From Bacteroidales bacterium (GTDB lineage: Bacteria; Bacteroidota; Bacteroidia; Bacteroidales; UBA932), in the NCBI GenBank assembly GCA_024398125.1, contig JAKSJO010000010.1:1-64000 (forward strand): DNA of 64,000 bases, in the 5' to 3' direction. Each line of letters starts with the position of its first letter. Position 1 is the stretch's first letter. Shown here piece after piece: positions 43,280 to 53,201 of this stretch. The notes under the pieces are model-generated. The model saw only the letters and a program-made list of their open reading frames with translations, was not told where the DNA came from and made no database searches. The translations under genes were made by a program, and so were the position numbers.

Positions 43280-45367
43280 TTACTTCACCATGATCTTTTC
43301 GTAGAGGTACTTGAATGCCTGGCGGGTTACCCACATGTCACCCATGTTATGGGTATGGCTAGGGAGATAGAACTGGCTGAAGTCCTTGTTGGCATTGAAG
43401 AGAGCGTTTACTACCTGGAGGGTAGAGGTAGGGTCGACGTTGTCATCAAGTTCTCCGTTCATGAGGAGGAGATCACCCTGGAGAAGGTGTGCGTTGGTGA
43501 CATTGGAGTTTTCGTCATACCAAGGACCGATAGGGTAGCCCATCCACTGCTCATTCCACCAGATCTTGTCCATGCGGTTGTCATGGCAGCCGCACATTGC
43601 AACACCGACCTTGTAGAACTCAGGGTGGAACAGGAGGGCAGACATTGTGTTCTGGCCACCTGCTGAGTATCCATAGATACCAACCTTGTCGAGGTCGAGG
43701 TACTTGTACTGCTTCTGGGCAGCCTGCATCCAGAGGATACGGTCAGGGAAGCCTGCGTCCTTGAGGTTGCGGAAGGCAACGTCCTGGAATGACTTGCTGC
43801 GGTTGTCGGTACCCATACCGTCGATGGTTACAACAACGAAGCCGAGTCCCTGGAGGAAGCTGTTGCGGGTGTATGCCTCGAAATCCTTTACAACGTGGTT
43901 GTCGTGAGGACCTGCATAGATGTACTCGATTACTGGATACTTGCCCTTTGCCTTGAAGTTTGCAGGGCGGAAAATGGTACCCCAGATGTCGGTCTTGCCA
44001 TCGCGGCCCTTTGCAACGAATACCTCAGGCATGGTGTAGCCGGTAGCGAGGAGGCGGCTGATGTCGGCCTTTTCGAGCTGCATTACAACTGTACCGTCCT
44101 GTGCGCGGAGTACGGATGTAGGAGGAAGGTCTGGACGTGAATAGCTGTCAACGAAATACTTTGCGTCTGGGCTGAGGCTGACGGTGTGGTTAGCGTTCTC
44201 AGGAGTGAGGTCGGTAACCTTGCCGTTGAAGTCAAGACGGATGAGATGCTTGTTGTATGGGTCCTCACCCTGTGGCTTGCCGCCCTTCTCGTTGATTGCG
44301 TGGAGGCCGTTGGCGTCAGCGAGGAGGTAACCCTCCTTCTCGTTCACATAGTATACGGTGCGGATGTTCCACTCGCCCTTGTCGATCTGGCTGATTGCGC
44401 CGGTATAGAGGTCTACCATGTAGAGGTGACGCCAGTCGTCGCGCTCGGAAGCCCAGAGGGCACGCTTGCCGTCCTCGAAATAGTAGCGGTAGCACTCGTT
44501 GTAGTAAACGAAGGTATTGGTCTTCTCTTCAGCGGCGATGCGGGTCTTGCCGGTGGCTGCGTCGACTGCTACGAGCTGGTAGAGCTGATGGCCGCGCTGG
44601 TTGTACTCGAAGGTGAAGTAGTCGCTCTTAGGAGACCACTGGCCGAAACGGAGGTTGAACTGGTTGCTGAAAGGACGGTTGTCGACTGCAATCTGCTTCT
44701 TTGCAACTGCATCGAAGAGAGCAACCTCTTCCTGTGGGAGGCGGTCACCTGGCTTTGCATAGTCGAGCCAGCGGAGCTTTGGCTGGATCTGGTCCTCTGG
44801 AGAAGAGGCGATGAGCGGAATCTGACGCTCCTGGACAACCTCGAACTTGGTAGCGGCAATCTTCTTGCTGTCCGGTGACCAGATGACAGCGTTGTATGGG
44901 AACTGGGTGGTTCCGTCAAAGCTGAGCTGGATTGCGCCAGGACGGCGGGTCTGTGCCTGTGGGCCGCGTGGAGCTGCAGATGGAGCCTCTGACTGTGATC
45001 CCTCGTATGGAGCGATCCATACGTTGTTGTCAAGGATATATGCCTCCCAGTCGCCATCAGGAGAAACGGCAGCCTGGGCGTCGCCGCGCCAGTTGTATGG
45101 ACGTCTCTCGGCAGGCTGGAGAGACTCGACAGCGGTCTTGGTCTTGGTTGCAGGGTTTACGATGTAGCTCTGCATTCCGTTTTCTTCACGTACTGTGTAA
45201 CCGAAAGTGCCGTCCTGATTCCACTGAGGAGTCACAGCACCATGAAGGACAAGGTCTCTGAGAGAAGACGCGTCCTTTACCTTGTCCCATTTAGCATCGA
45301 AGCTCTGGGCAGCTGCTGCGGTGGCGAACATGCCGAGTGCAGCACAGATGAAAATGATCTTTTTCAT
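43280..45367 (-). CDS. S9B dipeptidyl peptidase IV-like, secreted
   Basis: 695 aa, signal peptide ending AAAAQ. N-terminal beta-propeller to about residue 440, then the hydrolase domain: Ser568 in GYSAGG, Asp641 in GELDDNVDP, His about 673 in SHTHNMG. DPP IV enzymes remove X-Pro or X-Ala dipeptides from peptide N-termini. It is the last gene of the 14-kb operon and overlaps the preceding macroglobulin-like gene by 1 bp, so it is translationally coupled to the TonB module. Confidence 0.88.
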   Translation of the reverse strand: MKKIIFICAALGMFATAAAAQSFDAKWDKVKDASSLRDLVLHGAVTPQWNQDGTFGYTVREENGMQSYIVNPATKTKTAVESLQPAERRPYNWRGDAQAAVSPDGDWEAYILDNNVWIAPYEGSQSEAPSAAPRGPQAQTRRPGAIQLSFDGTTQFPYNAVIWSPDSKKIAATKFEVVQERQIPLIASSPEDQIQPKLRWLDYAKPGDRLPQEEVALFDAVAKKQIAVDNRPFSNQFNLRFGQWSPKSDYFTFEYNQRGHQLYQLVAVDAATGKTRIAAEEKTNTFVYYNECYRYYFEDGKRALWASERDDWRHLYMVDLYTGAISQIDKGEWNIRTVYYVNEKEGYLLADANGLHAINEKGGKPQGEDPYNKHLIRLDFNGKVTDLTPENANHTVSLSPDAKYFVDSYSRPDLPPTSVLRAQDGTVVMQLEKADISRLLATGYTMPEVFVAKGRDGKTDIWGTIFRPANFKAKGKYPVIEYIYAGPHDNHVVKDFEAYTRNSFLQGLGFVVVTIDGMGTDNRSKSFQDVAFRNLKDAGFPDRILWMQAAQKQYKYLDLDKVGIYGYSAGGQNTMSALLFHPEFYKVGVAMCGCHDNRMDKIWWNEQWMGYPIGPWYDENSNVTNAHLLQGDLLLMNGELDDNVDPTSTLQVVNALFNANKDFSQFYLPSHTHNMGDMWVTRQAFKYLYEKIMVK

Positions 45368-47058
45368 TATTTGTTGATTGTGATTTTCTGGGTTGCAAAG
45401 ATAGGGTTTCCTTCGGAATCCACTCCCTCTATCTTGAGCATGTAGTCTCCAGGAATATGAGGAATCTGGAACTTGTATGATTCTGATGCTCCGGCGTCGA
45501 GCTTGACGAGAGGATGCCAGAATGCGGTCTGGCGGTAATCCGGCTCATTCTTGGAGTCTATGGACATGCCATTGATAATACCAGGTACAGCGGCTCCCTT
45601 GTATGCTACGACACGTACATCCGGAGTGAATTTCATCGATTGCAGGTTGCGTCCGTAAGTCGTGAAATTGACGATGCCGTCATAATAACGTGCGCCGATA
45701 TAGAAGCGGGAGGTATAAATGTCTACTGTCTTTATGAGAAGAGGATCATAGGTGAGAATCTGCTCATGGTCAAAGATTGGAACGCCGTCAACCATAAGGA
45801 GAGCTGTTCCTTGGGAGAACGATGCTCTCTTGAATGAGTCGTTCACGAGTACGTTGAGATGGCGCTTGTCCTCATTTCCCTTTCTGATCCTTAGCTCTGG
45901 GATGAACTCAACGATGACCTCCTCCATTGTAGGGAATCGGGTATAGTCGTCAAGGGCGTAGGACCTGCACTCTCCACTGAAAAGAAGGCTTGGACGTATT
46001 TCAAGGAAATCAGTTATAGCCTCGCTTTCAAATGTCGCCCCAAGCTGGGATGCTGTACTGCGAGCCTCGATGTCGCTGCGCATGCTTTCAGAGAGAATAA
46101 GGCTTGGAATCTCGCCTGGATTCACGTCCACGAAAGGGGACAGTATCTCGACGTGGGCGGCAGATCCTTCCCTCTTGTCTTCTATCTCGCAGATGAGGTC
46201 CTTGTTTCCATATATGTTGGAAGTGTAGAATTTCATGCTTCCGTCAGCCGCAATCGTACATGAATAGACGTCTGATTTGTCTCCAGGTGCAGAGATGAAG
46301 GCAATTCGTCCTTCCATATTGGCGACTTCTGCATCAGGAATGCCTGCTACGCGGGCCCTGATGATCTCTCCTTCGTAATCGGGAGTCATTTCATCATACA
46401 TCGCTGGACCATGGGCATCAGCTGCCATGAAACCTGCAAGACCGATGTTCCCAGGTTCGGAAAGACCGTCGGTACGTACTATGGATACATCCAGCATCGC
46501 GTCTGAGGCTCCCTTGTTTGTGAGTTCAAGACTCATGCTTGATCCTATGCGGGTGGCGCCGGTCAATGTCATCGAGACTGATCCGCTTGAAGCGGGCTGC
46601 TCGGCCTTGGCGGCAGAGAATGAGCCGGCGTCAGCAATCTCGACACCCTTCTCCACTCTTTCTCCTCCATAAGGGTTGATGATGGTTATTATCCTTGCAG
46701 CAGAGGCAGGATTGCAATCCTTGTGTGTGAGCCCGACCTTGGTATAGGCAAGAAGACTGTAATTGCCTGTAGGAAGGTTGCGTGGAAGCTCTATCTCGGC
46801 ACAGCCTCGGCCACCCACCAGAGCCGCACGCCCGGTGGCTGCAAGACCGGAAGTGGAGTGAAGCTCCAGATAGGCGGTCATGCTGAAGCTGGAAAGCTTG
46901 CCGTCGTTGCCGATGCTGTACGCGGAACAGTGGATATTCTCTCCTGCAATATATATCTGTCTGTCGGTGGAGATGTAGACTCTCTCACCGCTTGCCTGGG
47001 CACTTGCCAGGAATGTTACTGTCGTAAACAGTATGCTTATGATATGCTTGAGTCTCAT
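45367..47058 (-). CDS. Macroglobulin (MG2)-like protein with barrel-less plug domain, copy 1
   Basis: 563 aa, signal peptide ending SAQAS. The N-terminal domain has the MG2 pattern RVYISTDRQIYIAGENIHC and YLELHSTSGL. Near residues 420-475 comes LLMVDGVPIFDHEQIL ... VDIYTSRFYIGARYYDGIVNFTT, the pattern of the second half of a TonB-receptor plug, but no barrel follows, only a short beta-sandwich (FQIPHIPGDYMLKIEGVD). Clear paralogue of 51519-53198. Probably a surface or periplasmic partner of the adjacent receptor. Confidence 0.7.
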   Translation of the reverse strand: MRLKHIISILFTTVTFLASAQASGERVYISTDRQIYIAGENIHCSAYSIGNDGKLSSFSMTAYLELHSTSGLAATGRAALVGGRGCAEIELPRNLPTGNYSLLAYTKVGLTHKDCNPASAARIITIINPYGGERVEKGVEIADAGSFSAAKAEQPASSGSVSMTLTGATRIGSSMSLELTNKGASDAMLDVSIVRTDGLSEPGNIGLAGFMAADAHGPAMYDEMTPDYEGEIIRARVAGIPDAEVANMEGRIAFISAPGDKSDVYSCTIAADGSMKFYTSNIYGNKDLICEIEDKREGSAAHVEILSPFVDVNPGEIPSLILSESMRSDIEARSTASQLGATFESEAITDFLEIRPSLLFSGECRSYALDDYTRFPTMEEVIVEFIPELRIRKGNEDKRHLNVLVNDSFKRASFSQGTALLMVDGVPIFDHEQILTYDPLLIKTVDIYTSRFYIGARYYDGIVNFTTYGRNLQSMKFTPDVRVVAYKGAAVPGIINGMSIDSKNEPDYRQTAFWHPLVKLDAGASESYKFQIPHIPGDYMLKIEGVDSEGNPIFATQKITINK

Positions 47059-47064
47059 GTTGAC

Positions 47065-48243
47065 TTACAAATCGTGGTTATTGATCCAGAATTCCGGTTT
47101 CTTTCGTGTTCCTCCCTTTGAGGTGCAGTCTACGCACCTCTTTCTTGTCCACATATATCCTCCATTCATGGTATAATAGACAGGACGCTTTCCTTCCTCC
47201 CAATAGGCTCTTTGCCAGTTGAAATCTTCGATAGATTCAAGCTCGTCTATGTCTCTCTTTCCAGGGATGTAGAAGAACTCCTTCTCATTTTCATAAAAAA
47301 TGCGTTTCTGGACCATTGTTCCGGCTCCGATATATCCTGCGACGAATAATGTGGTGTCGTTTTCGTTGCGGAGATTGCCTCGCATCTCACTTGGATTCGG
47401 AGAGAAAAGGTCCCCGTTATAGTCGGATACGATTGCGAGATGCTCCAGATACTTGTGGTGCTCTTCGGAAATGCTCATGACACCTGCGGTCAGGCAGTAG
47501 ATGTAGGAAATCCTTTCATCGCTGCGTGTCATCTTCACAAGCGGCATTGTCACCATATCCGAGGCAAGAGCGTGTGTGTCGAAAACGTTGAGCTTTGATT
47601 CAACCTCTTTCTTCCAACAGTAATAGTTTGGATGTTCGTTTTGAACCAACTCGCCGGGATCATTGCTCCTTTTGTCGTTAGGTATGTACAGCAGGCTCTG
47701 CATATAGTCAGCCTTGTATTCCCAGTCCTCGCGCAAGGCAAGACGGTAATAACCTTCACCGCCGTTGCCGTGGACGCTCATGTTTACGACAAACTGGTTC
47801 TCTTCTTCGTCCATGACATAGTTGAGCGAGTCGATTGCACATGCAGGATACACGTCAACCCATGAAGAAATATATGATTGGTTGTTTTCCAGGTTGACTG
47901 CGCGCAGACGGTATCTGCGTGAAGGGTCTGCATCGGTAAGGTCAACGAAGGATGTTCCAGGCTTGAAGAAATCGGAATTCCAGCCATTCTTCGCTTTGGT
48001 TCCGATCCAGGAGCGGCCCATGTCATCTTCAACGGTGAAAGAGGCGTTTATTGTTGTTCTTCCCTCTTCCGAGTTGCTGATGGCCTTGAGTGGGTACATC
48101 GCAAAAGACGAAACCGCACCGACGTTGATGTATCCTTCAATCGCAACACCTTCGAATCCCGTAAGCTCCTCAGTATTGTCGATAGGGTAGATGCATGCGC
48201 TGAGCATGAGTCCAACCGATATGAGTAATGCTAATCTTTTCAT
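47065..48243 (-). CDS. DUF4249 lipoprotein, copy 1
   Basis: 392 aa, lipobox LSAC (Cys16). The N-terminal beta-sandwich (VAIEGYINVG, INASFTVEDDMG), the DVYPACAIDSLNYV segment and the FSPNPSEMRGN plus GYIGAG blocks are shared with the copy at 53202-54359 and typical of DUF4249. C-terminal CVDC pair. DUF4249 lipoproteins commonly sit beside STN-type TonB receptors, but their ligand is unknown. Start overlaps the receptor stop by 1 base. Confidence 0.8.
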   Translation of the reverse strand: MKRLALLISVGLMLSACIYPIDNTEELTGFEGVAIEGYINVGAVSSFAMYPLKAISNSEEGRTTINASFTVEDDMGRSWIGTKAKNGWNSDFFKPGTSFVDLTDADPSRRYRLRAVNLENNQSYISSWVDVYPACAIDSLNYVMDEEENQFVVNMSVHGNGGEGYYRLALREDWEYKADYMQSLLYIPNDKRSNDPGELVQNEHPNYYCWKKEVESKLNVFDTHALASDMVTMPLVKMTRSDERISYIYCLTAGVMSISEEHHKYLEHLAIVSDYNGDLFSPNPSEMRGNLRNENDTTLFVAGYIGAGTMVQKRIFYENEKEFFYIPGKRDIDELESIEDFNWQRAYWEEGKRPVYYTMNGGYMWTRKRCVDCTSKGGTRKKPEFWINNHDL

Positions 48244-50900
48244 CAGAATTTCATGTTGAGGTTGATGTATGGGATCTGGGTGGCGAACACGGAAATCTTA
48301 TATCCGTTGATGTTGGTACCGCCTCCGGATGAGGTGTAGAATATTGAGTACGCATTCTTGCGTCCGGTGACGTTATAAACGCCAAAGGTCACGGTCATGT
48401 GGGTGAGCTGTTTGAGATAGTGGCTTGGGTCGACATTGAATGCAAGGTCCATGCGGAAATAGTCAGGGATGCGTCTGCCATTACGCTCTGAGTAGGCGAG
48501 TCTCCAGCCACCTTCATACCAGTACTTGGCGATAGGGATGGTAACAGGGCGTCCTGTTGAGTAGTCGATATTGACAGACATGCTGTAGCGATGGGTGAAC
48601 TTGTAGTTGCCGACCATCTTGAAGTCATGTGGCTTGTCATGGGCGGCACGATACCAGTCGCCTCCGTTGATGGTGTCGGCACCGCGGTCTTCTGTCTCTC
48701 TAAGGAAGGTTCTTGCCCATGTGTATGAGATCCATCCGTTCAGCTTTCCAATGTTCTTGCGGGCCATGAGCTCGACTCCGTAAGCCTTGCCCTGGGTTTC
48801 CACCAGATCGTCCGCAAGGTTCGGATTCATGCTGAGCTGGGCGCCTGACTTATAGTCCAGATAATGCTCCATTTCTTTCCAGTAGCCCTCGACGGACAGG
48901 TCAAGCTTGTTGTCCGCGATGGTCCAGTAAAGACCTGATGCCGCCTGCCAGCCGCTCTGCGGACGGATGCGGTCATCGCTCAGCTTCCATGTATCCATAG
49001 GGGAGATGGATGCGGAGTTTGTGATCATGTGTATATTCTGGTGCATTGTGTTGAGTCCCGCCTTGAAGCTGAAGTTGTCGCGGAAAGAGTATTTTCCAGA
49101 CAGTCTCAGGTCTGCGGAAGGATACTTCGTGCCACTTGGAACCAGGAACATGTTCATGCGGGTTCCATATTCGAAGGCCAGTTTGCCTGATCCTGGCGTC
49201 CAGCTGTCGCTCAGGAAGAGCGATGCCTCGATTGCGGTCTCCTGGTCCAGAGTCACAGGGACGACTGTGGATTCTTCACCGTATGGAGTCATTGTACCCG
49301 GGTTCATCAGGTAGTATATTCCCTGGGCTCCATAGCCGAACTTGTGATGATCTCCGACCTGATGGCTGAAAATCAGCTTGCCGTAGGCCTGGTTCACATC
49401 GGTATTCATCGTGTATGCCCCGTTGCCAAAAGTGTGGTCGTCAAGAATGTTGCCATACGAGTCCACGCCGGTTACCGCGGACATGGTAAGGTTTCCGCTG
49501 AGCTGGCTGCGCAGCTTCAATGATGCGTTGAAGTTCGAATAATGGAAGGTCGTATCGGAGCTGAACGAGAAACGGTCACTCGATGCGTAGACATTGGCGT
49601 GGATATCATTCTTTTCGTTGAACTTGTGGCTGAGTCCGAAATTGACGTCGTAGAATGACGCCGATCCGCCTGAATATCCACTGTTCTCCGGGAGCAATCC
49701 AAGCATCCAGTCCGAGTAGGTGGTACGTCCTCCAAGAACGAAGGTTGTCTTGTCCTTGATTATCGGTCCCTCAAGGCTGAAGCTGCTGGTGAGGAGGCCA
49801 AGGCCGAGCGTTCCGGAAATCTTCTTGCTGTTTCCTTCCTTGCTGCGTACATCGAGCACGGATGATATGCGTCCTCCGAATTCGGCTGGAATCGAGCTCT
49901 TGTAAAGCTCCATCTCGCTGACGATATCAGGATTGAATGCGGAGAAGATACCGAACATGTGGCTCGGGTTGAAGATCGTACCGTCATTCATCAGGATGAG
50001 GTTCTGGTCAACGGATCCACCACGTACGTTGTATCCACTGGACGCCTCGCCGACTGTCTTGACTCCCGGCAAGGTCAATACGGCCTTGAGGACGTCAGCC
50101 TCTCCGAAAGCAGTCGGAATCTTTCGTATGGTGTTCATGCGGACCTTTTCGATACCCATGCGGGAATCGCGGTGATGCGATACGCCCTCGGCTGATACCA
50201 CGGCACCTGTCAGTGTCGTTATCATCTCCTTCATGGTCACGTCAAGGCCGCCGTCATCGTTCACTTTCAGGTTCAGCTCCAGTTCCTCGAGTGAGTATCC
50301 GTTGAACTTGAGAACATTGTCTCCGACAGGAAGCTGGAGACGGTAGAAACCGTATGCGTCGGTAACGGCATAGGCTGAGCCGTCAGGAGTGTGGACCGCA
50401 GCGCCGAGGATAGGCTCTCCGGAGACAGCGTCACGAACGTATCCGTGGACGAAAGCCTTGCCCGTACGTCCCTCCTTACGGTCTCCGATTTCGTAGATCT
50501 TGTTCTGGAAAGTTGCCAGCGTGCTTTCATCCTCAAGAAGGGTTTCGGTCTCCACTGCCTTCGCGAAGTAGTCGTAAGGAAGGGTAGAATAGATCAGCCT
50601 GCCGCGGTAGATGAAATATTCACCATTGTACAGATACACAGTGTAACCCATTTCGCGAAGCTCATTCAAGGCCTTTTCCATGAAAGCTCCCTTGTTCTCC
50701 GAGATGGTGAAGGTAGAAACGTCTTTCTCATCCTTGCGGAAATAGATGGTCTCGTTGTACTCCTTGCGCAGGAAGCTGACCAGCGAGTCGGAATTGATTC
50801 GCTTTACGTCTAGCGGCGGGTCCTGTGGCCTGGCCGCGTTCAGTCCTGTCATGGACAGGAGGAGCAGCGCTATGCTCAGTATGGTCCTAGTTGATTTCAT
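48243..50900 (-). CDS. TonB-dependent receptor with STN and CarboxypepD_reg domains, copy 1
   Basis: 885 aa, signal peptide ending GLNAA. STN/secretin-N domain at about 30-100, carboxypeptidase-regulatory beta-sandwich at about 150-240 (GYVRDAVSGEPILGAAV), plug at about 255-365 (VLTLPGVKTVGEASSGYNVRGG, EFGGRISSVLDVRSKEG), then the barrel ending in NMKF. Outer-membrane import driven by TonB. The STN domain normally contacts an anti-sigma protein, yet none is encoded nearby. It overlaps the secreted-protein gene upstream by 14 bp. Confidence 0.9.
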   Translation of the reverse strand: MKSTRTILSIALLLLSMTGLNAARPQDPPLDVKRINSDSLVSFLRKEYNETIYFRKDEKDVSTFTISENKGAFMEKALNELREMGYTVYLYNGEYFIYRGRLIYSTLPYDYFAKAVETETLLEDESTLATFQNKIYEIGDRKEGRTGKAFVHGYVRDAVSGEPILGAAVHTPDGSAYAVTDAYGFYRLQLPVGDNVLKFNGYSLEELELNLKVNDDGGLDVTMKEMITTLTGAVVSAEGVSHHRDSRMGIEKVRMNTIRKIPTAFGEADVLKAVLTLPGVKTVGEASSGYNVRGGSVDQNLILMNDGTIFNPSHMFGIFSAFNPDIVSEMELYKSSIPAEFGGRISSVLDVRSKEGNSKKISGTLGLGLLTSSFSLEGPIIKDKTTFVLGGRTTYSDWMLGLLPENSGYSGGSASFYDVNFGLSHKFNEKNDIHANVYASSDRFSFSSDTTFHYSNFNASLKLRSQLSGNLTMSAVTGVDSYGNILDDHTFGNGAYTMNTDVNQAYGKLIFSHQVGDHHKFGYGAQGIYYLMNPGTMTPYGEESTVVPVTLDQETAIEASLFLSDSWTPGSGKLAFEYGTRMNMFLVPSGTKYPSADLRLSGKYSFRDNFSFKAGLNTMHQNIHMITNSASISPMDTWKLSDDRIRPQSGWQAASGLYWTIADNKLDLSVEGYWKEMEHYLDYKSGAQLSMNPNLADDLVETQGKAYGVELMARKNIGKLNGWISYTWARTFLRETEDRGADTINGGDWYRAAHDKPHDFKMVGNYKFTHRYSMSVNIDYSTGRPVTIPIAKYWYEGGWRLAYSERNGRRIPDYFRMDLAFNVDPSHYLKQLTHMTVTFGVYNVTGRKNAYSIFYTSSGGGTNINGYKISVFATQIPYINLNMKF

Positions 50901-51522
50901 GTCCTGCGAGTTTTGAAGCTTTTGATCTGCTCAGCTTGCGAAGACGTCCATCCTTCACGGTATAGAAGCGGACACGCCTTTCAAAATAGTCGTAGTAGCT
51001 CAGATTGAAGTTGGAGACTGGATATCCGAGGCTGTCTTCGCTGATAGGCAGAGCGGATTCTGTGAATATCTTTGCGATTCTTCTGTAGACAGGCTGACTG
51101 CCGCCAAGGATGACCTCGTAGAAACCCTCCTCGGCTCCCTTGACGCCCTGTCTCTCCAGATCGGTGAATCCGGATTCACCAATGCTGAGGGCATCGATGT
51201 ATTCCCGCTCAAGCCTTATAGCCTGACTTATGTCATCCTTCTTGACCAGGACTTCGTTGGTGTTTGCGTCAATGTTCAGGAGCACGTCATAGTATTCCTT
51301 TCCATTGTAGGTCAGGTTGCCTGGAATGAAGCGCTCCTGGGCCCAGTATGGATGTCCATTGTGCGGAAGTTCATACTGAAGTGCTCTTCTGCCACGGAAG
51401 ATCAGAGCATTTTCACTCGCATCTGAGATGTACTCCGAGTAATCTTTGCCGGAATGCTGCTGCGCTTCAGCTGACAAAGACAGGAGTAGCAGAATCAATG
51501 TGTATATCTTTAAAGGTTTCAT
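50887..51522 (-). CDS. Secreted ~210-aa protein of the TonB module, copy 1
   Basis: 211 aa, signal peptide ending SAEAQ. Conserved with 56988-57614: an N-terminal block (IFRGRRALQYELPHNGHPYW), NGKEYYDVLLNIDANTNEVLV, and a C-terminal FNLSYYDYFERRVRFYTVKDG followed by a basic tail. Predicted beta-rich and periplasmic or extracellular; no domain recognised. It precedes and overlaps the receptor gene, and its start overlaps the stop of the second copy's macroglobulin-like gene by 4 bp. Confidence 0.65.
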   Translation of the reverse strand: MKPLKIYTLILLLLSLSAEAQQHSGKDYSEYISDASENALIFRGRRALQYELPHNGHPYWAQERFIPGNLTYNGKEYYDVLLNIDANTNEVLVKKDDISQAIRLEREYIDALSIGESGFTDLERQGVKGAEEGFYEVILGGSQPVYRRIAKIFTESALPISEDSLGYPVSNFNLSYYDYFERRVRFYTVKDGRLRKLSRSKASKLAGHEIN

Positions 51523-53198
51523 AATACTGTGAATCCATATCTTTCCAATACAGGTGTTCCGTCTGCGGCAAGTCCCTCTATCTTTATTTCATATTCACCC
51601 GCTGTCTCGGGGATTCTCACGCTGATGGTCTTGTCCTCACCGCTCTTGATATTGATGAAGGGATGCCAGAAAGCGGTCATCCGGAAGTCGGGGTAGTCTT
51701 CAGGGCTGATACCTTCGCATGTGTATGCAGAAGGATATGAAGTACCCTGGAAGTCCACTATTCTTACGTTAGGATTGAATTTCATGGATGGAAGATTGCG
51801 CTTGTAGGTCACAAAGTTCACAATACCCTCGTAATAGCGGGATCCGATGAAATAGCGGGATGGATATATGTTGATGCTTTCGACAAGAAGAGGGTCGTAG
51901 CCGAGCACTTTCTCATGGTCGAAGATCGGAACGCCATCCACCATCAGCAGAGCCGTTCCATGAGAATAATAGGAGTTGTGATAGGAGTCGCCCATCATCA
52001 CGAATATCTTGCGGCTGCCGTCCTCCTTGCGGGCACGCAGCTCGGTTACATATTCAGTTATCACTTCCTCCATCTGGGGGAAACGGGTATAATCGTCCAG
52101 CATGTATGTCTTTGCCAGCTCCGGGAAGAGGAGATTCTCCCTCTTAGGCAGGAACTCGGACAGAGTATCCGAAGCGAAGGCCTTCTCAATCTGGGCGGCA
52201 TATGCGCGCTGGGTGATGTCCTGGGCTACAGTCTCGCTGAGCAGCATCTCCGGTATCGTTCCCGGGGCAATGTCCGCGAAAGGAGAAACGATTTCGATGT
52301 GGGCCGGAGAGTCCGCCGGTTCATTTTCGATCTCGCAGATGAGATCCTTGTGACCGTAAATGTTGTTGGTGAAGAAACGGAGCCTGCCATCATCCTCCAT
52401 CTTTGCAGAGTAGATGTCGGATTTCTCTCCCGGGGCAGAGATGAATGCAAAGTGACCTTCCCTTAGTCTCAGGGCATCGGCATCGAGTCCTACAACCCTT
52501 GCGTCTATTATCTCGCCTTCGTATTCCGCTACGTTGTCATTCTCGATGGTGCCTTCATATCCGGTCGTTTCAAGGAAATGGGCAAGGCCTTTGGTTTCCG
52601 GCTCCAGAATTCCGTCCTTGCGGTATACGGAAACGGCCAGGTCGGCATCCTTTGAAGATGACAATGTCACCTGTATATCCTTTCCTGCCTTGGCGGAAGC
52701 GGGGATGAAGGCCTTGGCTATGTCTGTGCCCTTGAAGGCTCCGGCGGCATTGCGGGCAGATACATACTCGCTCTCGCTTGCAATGTGTACTCCTGAACGA
52801 AGCGTGCTGTATGGATTTATGATGGATACTACAGTGCCTCCATCTGCCGGCCTGGACTCTTTGCAGCCAAGCTCGAGGGCTGTATATGCGAAAAGCTTGT
52901 AGTTGCCGCTCGGGATGTTTTTAGGGAGCTCCAGCTCCGCGCAGCCGCGTCCTTTGCTGAGCGCGACACGCCCGGTACATGCAAGACCATCCGCTGAATG
53001 GAGCTCGACGTACGCGATGGCACTCAGGTCGGAGATGACAGCCTGTTTCGAGTCAAGGCACCAAGCCGAGCATCTCAGGGTTTCGCCTGCGACGTATATC
53101 TGCCTGTCGGTTGAAAGATAGACCCTCTCGGCACCGTCTCCGGCAAAGGCGTAGGCGCTGAGCAGGCAGGACAATATGGTAACAGCAATCTTTTTCAT
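51519..53198 (-). CDS. Macroglobulin (MG2)-like protein with barrel-less plug domain, copy 2
   Basis: 559 aa, signal peptide ending AFAGD. Same order as copy 1: MG2 domain (RVYLSTDRQIYVAGETLRC), central region with EYEGEIIDARVVGLD, plug-like segment (LLMVDGVPIFDHEKVLGYDPLLVESINIYPSRYF), short C-terminal beta-domain (IPETAGEYEIKIEGLAADG). The plug-like part is the best conserved stretch between the copies, suggesting it is the functional contact site. Follows the DUF4249 stop by 3 bp. Confidence 0.7.
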   Translation of the reverse strand: MKKIAVTILSCLLSAYAFAGDGAERVYLSTDRQIYVAGETLRCSAWCLDSKQAVISDLSAIAYVELHSADGLACTGRVALSKGRGCAELELPKNIPSGNYKLFAYTALELGCKESRPADGGTVVSIINPYSTLRSGVHIASESEYVSARNAAGAFKGTDIAKAFIPASAKAGKDIQVTLSSSKDADLAVSVYRKDGILEPETKGLAHFLETTGYEGTIENDNVAEYEGEIIDARVVGLDADALRLREGHFAFISAPGEKSDIYSAKMEDDGRLRFFTNNIYGHKDLICEIENEPADSPAHIEIVSPFADIAPGTIPEMLLSETVAQDITQRAYAAQIEKAFASDTLSEFLPKRENLLFPELAKTYMLDDYTRFPQMEEVITEYVTELRARKEDGSRKIFVMMGDSYHNSYYSHGTALLMVDGVPIFDHEKVLGYDPLLVESINIYPSRYFIGSRYYEGIVNFVTYKRNLPSMKFNPNVRIVDFQGTSYPSAYTCEGISPEDYPDFRMTAFWHPFINIKSGEDKTISVRIPETAGEYEIKIEGLAADGTPVLERYGFTVL

Positions 53199-53201
53199 GT
53201 C

